A stretch of 5,005 nt of DNA from Thermoplasmata archaeon (GTDB taxonomy: Archaea; Thermoplasmatota; Thermoplasmata; Thermoplasmatales; Thermoplasmataceae). The stretch spans positions 2,327 through 7,331 of the forward strand of contig JAJZWN010000031.1 of assembly GCA_021846695.1 (NCBI GenBank), in the 5' to 3' direction. The notes under the pieces are model-generated. The model did no database searches and had not been told where the DNA came from. It saw only the letters and a list, made by a program, of their open reading frames with translations. Shown piece after piece: positions 1 to 5,005 of this stretch (its first letter is position 1; each line of letters opens with the position of its first letter). The position numbers and the translations under genes are program-made.

Positions 1-1613
1 AAATTCCCGAAATAAGCATATATCAGGCACTGGTAAATTCAGCCATAAAGTATTCCGATCGTACAGCGATTGATTTTATGAATACAAAAATATCCTATAG
101 AACTTTAAAAACGGAAGTTGATACTATTGCATCAGACCTTGACGGAATTGGAATAAAGAAAGGTGACAAGGTAGCCATAATGCTTCCAAATATTCCACAG
201 TATATTACCTATTTTTTTGCAGTTCTTAAGTTGGGAGGCATAGTGGTACAGGTAAATCCTCTTTATACAACAAGGGAAATAAAATATGAAATGGAGGACT
301 CTGGCTGTAATGTAATTGTCACCATGGATGAATTTGTTCAAAAAGCCATGCCCCTCTATCCATCTATTACTGGTAAAATTATAGCGGTTCGGGTTAAGGA
401 CTACCTGCCGCCACTGATTTCTAACATATATGCATTGAGCAATATAAGGAAGAATACAAAAGTTGTGCCAGATAAAAATATCATTATATCTAAAAGACCG
501 GTTAGTGTAAGGTACACAGGCAAGACAGCTCAAATAAATCCTGAACAGGATGCTGCCCTTATCCAGTACACAGGAGGAACTACCGGGGAGGCTAAGGGAG
601 CGGTACTGAGCCATAGAAATCTTATCTCAAATGCATATCAGGTAATAGAGACACTTCCCGAAGCTTATAAAGAAAAAACTACATACCTTTCTGCAATTCC
701 ATTCTTTCATGTATACGGCATGATGACAGCCATGCTGACACCTATAATTCAGGGATCAACAATAATTCTGGTACCTGATCCGAGGAATACCAAAATGATT
801 TTATCGGCTATAGAAAAGAAAAAACCCACGGCGTTTCCGGGGATTCCGGCAATGTACCACTCACTGATCAACTACAGCAATATAAATAAATATAATTTGA
901 AAAACGTGAAAATCTGCATATCAGGAGCATCGTCGCTTCCTGTTGAACTTCAGAAACAGTTTGAAAAACTTACAGGATCAATACTGGTAGAAGGGTATGG
1001 CTTAAGTGAATGTTCTCCGGTTGCAAATGTTACACCCCTGGTAGATGAGGATCGGGCAAAATATAGAAGATTGGGGTCAGTGGGACTTCCGGCACCTGAT
1101 ACCTACGAAAGGATAGTATCCCTGGAAGATGGAGTTTCCGATATGCCAGTAGGAGAACAGGGTGAATTGCTGATTAAGGGACCACAGGTAATGATGGGCT
1201 ACTGGAACAGGCCTGAGGAAAATAAGAAAGTTCTGGAAAATGGATGGCTTCACACCGGGGATATTGCAAGGATTGATAAGGATGGATATGTCTATATCGT
1301 AGACAGGAAAAAGGACTTGATAATTGCAGGTGGCTACAATATATATCCAAGGGAGGTCGAGGATGTAATCTATGAGAACCCGAAAGTTTCTGAATGTGCG
1401 GTAATTGGGATTCCAGATGAACATAGAGGTGAAAACGTTAAGGCTGTAATTGTGAAAAAAGATAGCACGCTCACTGAACAGGAGGTTATAGATTTTTGCA
1501 GGGAGCGTCTTGCGGTTTATAAAATCCCCAGGATAGTGGAATTCAGGGATAGCCTTCCATTGACACTGGTGGGAAAAATAGACAAAAAACAGCTCAGGAA
1601 TGAAAAAAATTAG
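1..1613 (+). CDS. Long-chain-type fatty acyl-CoA ligase (AMP-forming), 5' end outside window
   Basis: This enzyme activates a carboxylic acid, probably a medium- or long-chain fatty acid, to its acyl-CoA through an acyl-adenylate (ATP + acid + CoA to acyl-CoA + AMP + PPi). The ANL-superfamily motifs are all visible: P-loop YTGGTTGEAKG (567-599), GYGLSEC (993-1013), the LHTGD motif ending near 1262, hinge DRKKD (1302-1316) followed by IIAGGYNIYPRE, and the C-terminal VGKIDKKQL with the catalytic Lys at 1575-1577. The first ATG (78) is not the real start. The frame is open to the left edge, and codons 3-77 read IPEISIYQALVNSAIKYSDR then TAIDF, which is the usual N-terminal region of this family, so some 15-35 residues are probably missing. 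At least 536 residues are in the window, and the family norm is about 510-560. The stop is TAG at 1611-1613. Arg codons are mostly AGA/AGG. Family assignment is firm; chain-length preference is inferred from similarity to FadD-type ligases. Confidence 0.95.
   Translation, partial: IPEISIYQALVNSAIKYSDRTAIDFMNTKISYRTLKTEVDTIASDLDGIGIKKGDKVAIMLPNIPQYITYFFAVLKLGGIVVQVNPLYTTREIKYEMEDSGCNVIVTMDEFVQKAMPLYPSITGKIIAVRVKDYLPPLISNIYALSNIRKNTKVVPDKNIIISKRPVSVRYTGKTAQINPEQDAALIQYTGGTTGEAKGAVLSHRNLISNAYQVIETLPEAYKEKTTYLSAIPFFHVYGMMTAMLTPIIQGSTIILVPDPRNTKMILSAIEKKKPTAFPGIPAMYHSLINYSNINKYNLKNVKICISGASSLPVELQKQFEKLTGSILVEGYGLSECSPVANVTPLVDEDRAKYRRLGSVGLPAPDTYERIVSLEDGVSDMPVGEQGELLIKGPQVMMGYWNRPEENKKVLENGWLHTGDIARIDKDGYVYIVDRKKDLIIAGGYNIYPREVEDVIYENPKVSECAVIGIPDEHRGENVKAVIVKKDSTLTEQEVIDFCRERLAVYKIPRIVEFRDSLPLTLVGKIDKKQLRNEKN
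1603..1609 (-). terminator. Possible U-tract terminator for the small - strand gene
   Basis: A run of seven A on the + strand is seven T on the - strand, about 68-74 bases beyond the stop of the gene at 1677-2039. Archaeal RNA polymerase commonly terminates at U-rich tracts without a hairpin. The tract lies inside the last codons of the opposing ligase gene (Glu-Lys-Asn), so it may simply reflect the coding sequence. Confidence 0.3.
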
Positions 1614-1660
1614 GGAAATAGTAGGATTATTTAAATTTCCCATGAACCCGATCAGGGTTT
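1613..1660. terminator. Two small inverted repeats between convergent genes
   Basis: Two short hairpins lie between the ligase stop and the facing gene. The first pairs GGGAAAT (1613-1619) with ATTTCCC (1635-1641) across a 15-base loop and uses the last base of the stop codon. The second pairs AACCC (1645-1649) with GGGTT (1655-1659) across GATCA, with a further G-T wobble outside. Neither is followed by a clean T-run on the + strand, although TTTT appears at 1686-1689 and 1694-1697. A role in 3'-end formation for either transcript is plausible but unproven; stems this short also arise by chance. Confidence 0.3.
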
Positions 1661-1676
1661 AAAAATAAATTCTAAA

Positions 1677-2039
1677 TTACATAAATTTTGATATTTTCTG
1701 AACAACGGACTGGGGCATTTTCTGCATAGTTGCCTGGATCATCTTCATATCTCTTTTCTGTAGTTCTGGTGGAAGTTCAGAATTGGCCTTCATCCTCAGT
1801 GCTACAAATCCTTTCAACTGATCGTCGCTGAGTTCTGATGCAATACCCATGTTGGTTGTGCAGAGCCCTATATACGTTTCATCATCTGCCTTATTCATTT
1901 CAGTTATAAGGCCCTTTATCATTTTAACCTTGGCAGCATCGTCCTCCTTGAACATCTGCGCAAACAGTTTCTGCATTGCTTCTTTTCTTTTTTCAGGACT
2001 CATTTTAGCTATTGTCAATATATCTTCCATTTTTATCAT
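1677..2039 (-). CDS. Small Met-rich all-helical protein of unknown function
   Basis: I do not recognise the family. The product is 120 residues, with no signal peptide, membrane segment, Trp or CxxC motif; it has one Cys (C60) and is strongly helical in character. Fourteen of 120 residues are Met. The chain divides into units of about 19 residues, each opening with a helix-cap pair: SP14-15, DD33-34, DD52-53, DD72-73, PP90-91 and PQ109-110. Units 1, 2 and 5 share a hydrophobic residue at unit position 12 (L, L, I), Met at 16 and Lys at 18. This suggests tandem single-helix repeats or a regular helical bundle, probably a cytoplasmic binding or scaffolding protein. The start could be ATG 2039 or ATG 2030 (Met4); neither has a ribosome site. 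It converges on the acyl-CoA ligase and lies 118 bases downstream of the MBL hydrolase on the same strand. The consistent codon use and clean helical pattern make it very likely a real gene. Confidence 0.85.
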   Translation of the reverse strand: MIKMEDILTIAKMSPEKRKEAMQKLFAQMFKEDDAAKVKMIKGLITEMNKADDETYIGLCTTNMGIASELSDDQLKGFVALRMKANSELPPELQKRDMKMIQATMQKMPQSVVQKISKFM

Positions 2040-2058
2040 TTTAACATATATTCAACTG

Positions 2059-2065
2059 ATAAAAA
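2059..2065 (-). promoter_or_regulatory. Possible TATA element of the small - strand gene
   Basis: Read on the - strand this is TTTTTAT, centred about 23 bases before ATG 2039 and 32 before ATG 2030. With archaeal spacing of about 25 bases from TATA box to transcript start, transcription would begin close to both ATGs, giving a leaderless or nearly leaderless mRNA. The spacing slightly favours Met4, because the predicted transcript start falls just past Met1. The gap 2040-2157 is AT-rich throughout, so other TATA-like matches exist (for example near 2085-2096). Confidence 0.35.
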
Positions 2066-2157
2066 CGTTTTCATTACATATTATTCATATTTATGAAATT
2101 CACTGATTTAAACCAAATTAATCCTTCACATACCTGTATAAAGTGGCAATATTTGAA

Positions 2158-3096
2158 TTAATTCGTAGAAATATACATATCCACCCCATTTATATGTTTC
2201 TTTTCGGCAATCCCATTATTTTCCATATATTTAAGATGCGCTATGGTTTCCATAATGGCAAAATTTTGCTCCATATAATTCATGCCCATTAATTTGCGCC
2301 CCTTACTCCATTCTATTGAGGAGGCCAGACAGAAGGCGGTTTCCCAGTGCTTAAGGTCTTTTGTCATTGCCTGGACCCTTTTCATATGATGCTGTATGAT
2401 TTCATCTATCCTCCCAGTAAAGTCGTCTATATTATCCCTGTGGCCCGGATATCCTGTTTTAACATCATATTTCCTGATTTTCTTCAGGCTTTCAATATAC
2501 ATACCAAGATAATCTGCGCCATTGCTGTAAACGCTTATATTGGGGGATATGTTTTTCAGCACATGATCTCCTGTAATCATTGCCTGGATATCTTTAAGGT
2601 ATATGGCTACAGACCCCGGAGAATGCCCGGGCACATCTATAATTTCAGTATCTTTGATGTTCATATCATTAATTATATTCAAATCCAGGGCTGAATAATA
2701 ATTTATAAACCGTATTATAGGATTTTCTTCCAGAATTTGGTTAAATAGGTCCTCTGGGACCCCATTTGAAACCATTAAAGTTCTGTAATCCTTAAAATAT
2801 TCCTCTTTCCTATCAGTTATGTATTTAATTGAATCATAATCATTTTTTGAAATATAAACAGGAATCCCGTGATTTTTTGTAAGATAGAATGCCCCTCCTA
2901 TGTGATCTATGTGCAAATGTGTTATTATGCAGAAATCTATCTGATCAAGATTTACAGCATTTTTTAACTCTTTATAACTATTTTCTGACATTCCTGTATC
3001 CACGATATAGTTTGCATCACCGTAAACATGGTATATATTTGCAGTTTTCAGTGCCCTGATTTCTATGGGGACAGTAATTTTGTCAATAGAATTCAT
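2158..3096 (-). CDS. Metallo-beta-lactamase-fold hydrolase with C-terminal winged helix (LACTB2-like)
   Basis: This is a two-metal hydrolase of the MBL fold, 312 residues, cytoplasmic, substrate unknown. The metal-ligand set is complete: HLHIDH (His60, His62, Asp64, His65), PGHSPGS (His158), GDH (Asp177) and PGH (His219). The N-terminus shows the usual strand leading to IVDTG (31-35), which supports ATG 3096 as the start; the next Met is residue 36, inside the fold. Residues of about 230-308 resemble the small helical/winged-helix domain found after the MBL core in LACTB2-type proteins, including the METIAHLKYMENNGI stretch. Members of this class include RNases, thioesterase-like and lactonase-like hydrolases, so the fold does not fix the reaction. 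Nearby acyl-CoA ligases make an ester or thioester substrate conceivable, but this is a guess. It is divergent from the transporter, and a weak chance of co-transcription with the downstream small gene remains. Confidence 0.93.
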   Translation of the reverse strand: MNSIDKITVPIEIRALKTANIYHVYGDANYIVDTGMSENSYKELKNAVNLDQIDFCIITHLHIDHIGGAFYLTKNHGIPVYISKNDYDSIKYITDRKEEYFKDYRTLMVSNGVPEDLFNQILEENPIIRFINYYSALDLNIINDMNIKDTEIIDVPGHSPGSVAIYLKDIQAMITGDHVLKNISPNISVYSNGADYLGMYIESLKKIRKYDVKTGYPGHRDNIDDFTGRIDEIIQHHMKRVQAMTKDLKHWETAFCLASSIEWSKGRKLMGMNYMEQNFAIMETIAHLKYMENNGIAEKKHINGVDMYISTN

Positions 3097-3120
3097 GCTG
3101 GTTTATTGCAGTGATGGTAA

Positions 3121-3130
3121 TTAATTATTA
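3121..3130 (-). promoter_or_regulatory. Possible TATA box of the MBL hydrolase gene
   Basis: The - strand reads TAATAATTAA, centred about 30 bases before ATG 3096, a spacing that would place the transcript start within a few bases of the ATG. No purine-rich ribosome site precedes this ATG (the last bases before it read AATAAACCAGC), which agrees with a leaderless message. A perfect 10-base palindrome ATAAATTTAT at 3138-3147 is an alternative TATA element that would leave a leader of about 20 bases. Confidence 0.4.
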
Positions 3131-3166
3131 CATGTGGATAAATTTATGCCCGATATTTGTTTTTGC

Positions 3167-3193
3167 AATATATATTTCATTGATAAATTATTA
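3167..3193 (+). promoter_or_regulatory. Possible promoter of the MFS transporter gene
   Basis: Two TATA-like tracts precede the transporter: AATATATATTT at 3167-3177 and ATAAATTATTA at 3183-3193. The second is centred about 31 bases before ATG 3219 and would give a nearly leaderless transcript; the first would give a leader of about 20 bases. No ribosome site is present, which favours the second. With the opposing element at 3121-3130, the 122-base gap 3097-3218 forms a divergent promoter region in which one regulator could control both genes. I saw no convincing operator dyad other than the AT palindrome at 3138-3147. Confidence 0.4.
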
Positions 3194-3218
3194 ATGGCAT
3201 TTCGCATTAAACAACTAA

Positions 3219-4382
3219 ATGCAGATAAATATAGAAAATGCAGGATTAAAAAAATTCAGGAGAATACTGGGAAGCGCTATTTTCTCATTCTCCATGAATT
3301 CCACACTGCGATTTTTTATACCCGTGTTGATTCCACTGCTGGTTACATCACTGAATATATCAGTTTACATGGCATCTTTTTTTATTACTTCTTACTGGAT
3401 CGGTTATACCGTATTCCAGATTCCTTCAGGGATAATTGCTGATCGAATGGGAGTAGCAAGAGTGGCAAAACTATCATTTCTTTTCATGATAGCTGTTTTT
3501 TCATTTTTTTATTTTGCAAAAAATTCATACATAGAAATTCTCATAGTTCAGTTTTTACTGGGATGTTTTTCCGCAACTGTGTACGTGTCAGATACATCAA
3601 CCGTACAAAAATGGATTCCCGCTCCCGGTAGGTCAACTTTCGTTGGGATTTATCAGACAGGATTTTTCATAGGTGCTTCACTGGGCGAATATTTTATTCT
3701 CAGGGGTCTTGATATAAATTTTAGATTCCTTTATATTTCCATAATGATTGTTCTGATTATTGCTGCTATTATCAATTTTATATTTATCAAGGAACCTGAA
3801 AGAAGAAAAATCAAAATACGTACCAGAATAAATAAAGAAATTTTCTATGTTGCCATGATCAGGTTTTCCGCAGGATTCCTGTATATCGGTTTTCTCACAC
3901 TATTTACAACATTCATCGTTTTTGACCATATTATACCATATTCCAGCGCCTATCTATACGCATGGATTCCTGCCGTCGGCGGCATAATTACATCGCCCAT
4001 AGGCGGGTGGATGTCATCAAAAATAAAACGTGGCAAATCACTGGTTTCCATAATTCCAGTAATGGCTCTGGGATTTACTATAATATATATTAACTATGCT
4101 CCTGTTGCTGTTGTATTCGCCATTTCATTTATTTCAGGAATGCTGTACGGTCTGTACGCAGGACCTTCAATGGGAATGGCCTCGGATTTCAGCGGCGGCG
4201 ATCATAATCTTGCATCAGCAAGCAGCATCCTGAATTTTAGCTCTCAGGTTGGTGGCACTGTATCTCCTCTGATTATAGGATATTTCTTCTCTATATATGG
4301 CAACTTCAGGCTGGCATTTACATTTGTGGCGTTATTATCAATAATTATTGTATTGATTCCATTAATAAAAATAAAATTCTAA
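3219..4382 (+). CDS. Major facilitator superfamily transporter, substrate unknown
   Basis: This is a secondary transporter of the cytoplasmic membrane with 387 residues and about twelve hydrophobic segments, split 6+6 by a basic central loop (residues 191-208, rich in Lys/Arg). The MFS signature between helices 2 and 3 is clear: IPSGIIADRMGVAR (68-81) has the conserved Gly71, Asp75, Arg76 and Gly78. A degenerate copy occurs in the second half at PIGGWMSSKIKRG (260-272). Length is normal for a 12-helix MFS protein. ATG 3219 is the only sensible start, because a TAA stop in frame lies immediately upstream (3216-3218) and the first helix begins around residue 19. The short tail after the last helix is KIKF. 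Substrate cannot be read from the sequence; organic-acid, sugar-acid or drug transport are all possible, and location between two acyl-CoA ligase genes weakly hints at organic acids. Its stop overlaps that of the facing ligase gene. Confidence 0.94.
   Translation: MQINIENAGLKKFRRILGSAIFSFSMNSTLRFFIPVLIPLLVTSLNISVYMASFFITSYWIGYTVFQIPSGIIADRMGVARVAKLSFLFMIAVFSFFYFAKNSYIEILIVQFLLGCFSATVYVSDTSTVQKWIPAPGRSTFVGIYQTGFFIGASLGEYFILRGLDINFRFLYISIMIVLIIAAIINFIFIKEPERRKIKIRTRINKEIFYVAMIRFSAGFLYIGFLTLFTTFIVFDHIIPYSSAYLYAWIPAVGGIITSPIGGWMSSKIKRGKSLVSIIPVMALGFTIIYINYAPVAVVFAISFISGMLYGLYAGPSMGMASDFSGGDHNLASASSILNFSSQVGGTVSPLIIGYFFSIYGNFRLAFTFVALLSIIIVLIPLIKIKF
4364..4378 (-). terminator. Possible U-rich terminator of the right-hand acyl-CoA ligase gene
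   Basis: Read on the - strand the stretch is AATTTTATTTTTATT, starting one base after the ligase stop codon. It is the expected form of an archaeal U-rich terminator. It lies inside the last codons of the transporter gene, so coding and termination signals would share the same DNA. A matching + strand T5 at 4414-4418 could help end the transporter transcript, but that one coincides with the catalytic Gly-Lys codons of the ligase and may be incidental. Confidence 0.4.
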
Positions 4383-5005
4383 TATTTTAAGGATCTAAGG
4401 CGGGCTTTATCAATTTTTCCCACACTGGTCATGGGCATTTCCTCAACAATACGGAATTCCACAGGGATCCACCATTTCTTGATGTGCCCTGAATCTACCC
4501 TCGAGTGCATAAATTCCCTCAATTCCTCAATATTGATATTTTCCGAAGCCTTAATCCAGGCTACAGGGAGCTCCCCCCATTTTTCATCAGGCATAGCGGT
4601 TACAGCACATATTTCGACTCCCGGAAATTCAGATATCATGGATTCAATAATTGATGTGGGTATCCATTCACCGCCACTTTTAACCACGTCCTTAATTCTA
4701 TCCAGTATTTTAATTCCTCCATCCTCTGTCAAAAGTGCAACATCGCCGGTTTTAAACCATCCGCCTTCATATTCATTTCCATCCTTTCTGTTGAGGTATT
4801 TGCCCGGCAGCCAGGGAGCATTTATCCATAATTCCCCTATGATATTATTTCCCAGGATGTTCCCTGAACCATCTCTTACAGATACGCTAACCATGGGAAC
4901 AGGGTGTGTTACAGAGCGCAATGACTCTATATCTTCTTCTTTCCCCATAGATATGGATGTTGCCAGCATATCTGTCCCTCCATATATGGTAGAGAATTTG
5001 ATGTG
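4379..5005 (-). CDS. Medium-chain-type acyl-CoA ligase (AlkK/DmdB-like), C-terminal part only
   Basis: This is the C-terminal third or more of a second AMP-forming acyl-CoA ligase, from a different subfamily than the one at the left edge. ATG 4969 is internal, not the start: the frame stays open to the window edge, and codons 4970-5005 read HIKFSTIYGGTD, the adenylate-binding core (YGGTD at 4970-4984). Then follow GELWI, GWFKTGD (Thr-Gly-Asp at 4742-4750), DRIKD (4688-4702), SGGEW (4664-4678), a KWGELPVA stretch, KKWWIP, and TSVGKIDK with the catalytic Lys at 4415-4417. The KSGGEWI, KWGE and KWWIP signatures are typical of the AlkK/DmdB-type medium-chain or methylthiopropionate CoA ligases. 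The exact acid is unknown. The family is usually about 530-560 residues, so around 330-350 residues lie beyond the right edge; 208 are seen. The motif has Asp where most relatives have Glu (YGxTE). The stop is TAG at 4381-4379, overlapping the transporter stop. Confidence 0.93.
   Translation of the reverse strand, partial: HIKFSTIYGGTDMLATSISMGKEEDIESLRSVTHPVPMVSVSVRDGSGNILGNNIIGELWINAPWLPGKYLNRKDGNEYEGGWFKTGDVALLTEDGGIKILDRIKDVVKSGGEWIPTSIIESMISEFPGVEICAVTAMPDEKWGELPVAWIKASENINIEELREFMHSRVDSGHIKKWWIPVEFRIVEEMPMTSVGKIDKARLRSLKY

Noticed and set aside
132..614. 160-codon open frame on the - strand
   Set aside because: It lies antisense to the acyl-CoA ligase, which carries unmistakable family motifs. 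Its translation has no recognisable pattern and is rich in scattered Cys, Tyr and Trp, as expected from an out-of-frame read.
1077..1643. 188-codon open frame on the - strand
   Set aside because: It is antisense to the C-terminal domain of the ligase; the translation shows no domain and the sense frame explains the sequence.
1849..2106. 85-codon open frame on the + strand with a hydrophobic product
   Set aside because: It looks like a small membrane protein, but it is the reverse complement of the Met- and Lys-rich helical gene, whose AT-rich codons give Ile, Leu and Phe on the other strand.
2155..2164. Perfect 10-base palindrome GAATTAATTC over the hydrolase stop codon
   Set aside because: It is short and AT-rich, and such palindromes are expected by chance in DNA of this composition; no second copy or paired site was seen.
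2347..2694. 115-codon open frame on the + strand
   Set aside because: It is antisense to the MBL hydrolase, which has a complete metal-ligand set.
3134..3442. 102-codon open frame on the + strand overlapping the transporter start
   Set aside because: It runs out of frame through the first helices of the MFS transporter. Its product has no coherent hydrophobic pattern or motif, and its start is in the promoter region.
1..5005. Search for tRNA, rRNA, CRISPR repeats, transposase, terminal inverted repeats or defence genes
   Set aside because: Coding genes fill nearly all of the window. The gaps are 63, 118 and 122 bases, and none contains a cloverleaf, repeated spacer-like units or flanking duplications that I could see.

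Overview
The window looks like chromosomal DNA from an AT-rich archaeon. The best guess is a Thermoplasmatales-type acidophile (Ferroplasma, Cuniculiplasma or a relative). The reasons are heavy use of ATA for Ile and AGA/AGG for Arg, no Shine-Dalgarno sequence before any visible start, AT-rich TATA-like tracts about 25-35 bases upstream of start codons (which fits leaderless or short-leader transcripts), and U-tract rather than strong hairpin ends. The assignment rests on composition and style, with no marker gene, so the genus is not certain.

Layout, left to right: (1) a long-chain-type acyl-CoA ligase on the + strand, cut by the left edge and ending at 1613; (2) on the - strand, a small Met-rich all-helical protein of unknown function (1677-2039); (3) on the - strand, a metallo-beta-lactamase-fold hydrolase of the LACTB2-like class with a C-terminal winged-helix domain (2158-3096); (4) a 122-base divergent promoter region; (5) on the + strand, a 12-helix major facilitator transporter (3219-4382); (6) on the - strand, the C-terminal part of a second acyl-CoA ligase of the AlkK/DmdB medium-chain type, cut by the right edge. 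Genes 5 and 6 are convergent and overlap by four bases, sharing stop-codon bases. No gap exceeds 122 bases, so there are no long empty stretches.

The common theme is probably uptake and activation of organic or fatty acids by a heterotroph or mixotroph. Two ligases of different subfamilies make acyl-CoA thioesters, a transporter of unknown substrate could import small organic molecules, and a metal-dependent hydrolase of unknown substrate lies between them. This link is inferred from proximity only; the strand layout shows no shared operon except possibly genes 3 and 2. I saw no RNA gene, CRISPR array, insertion sequence, origin or defence system. The least explained item is the small protein at 1677-2039, which appears to be built from about six helical units of roughly 19 residues and is nearly 12% methionine.
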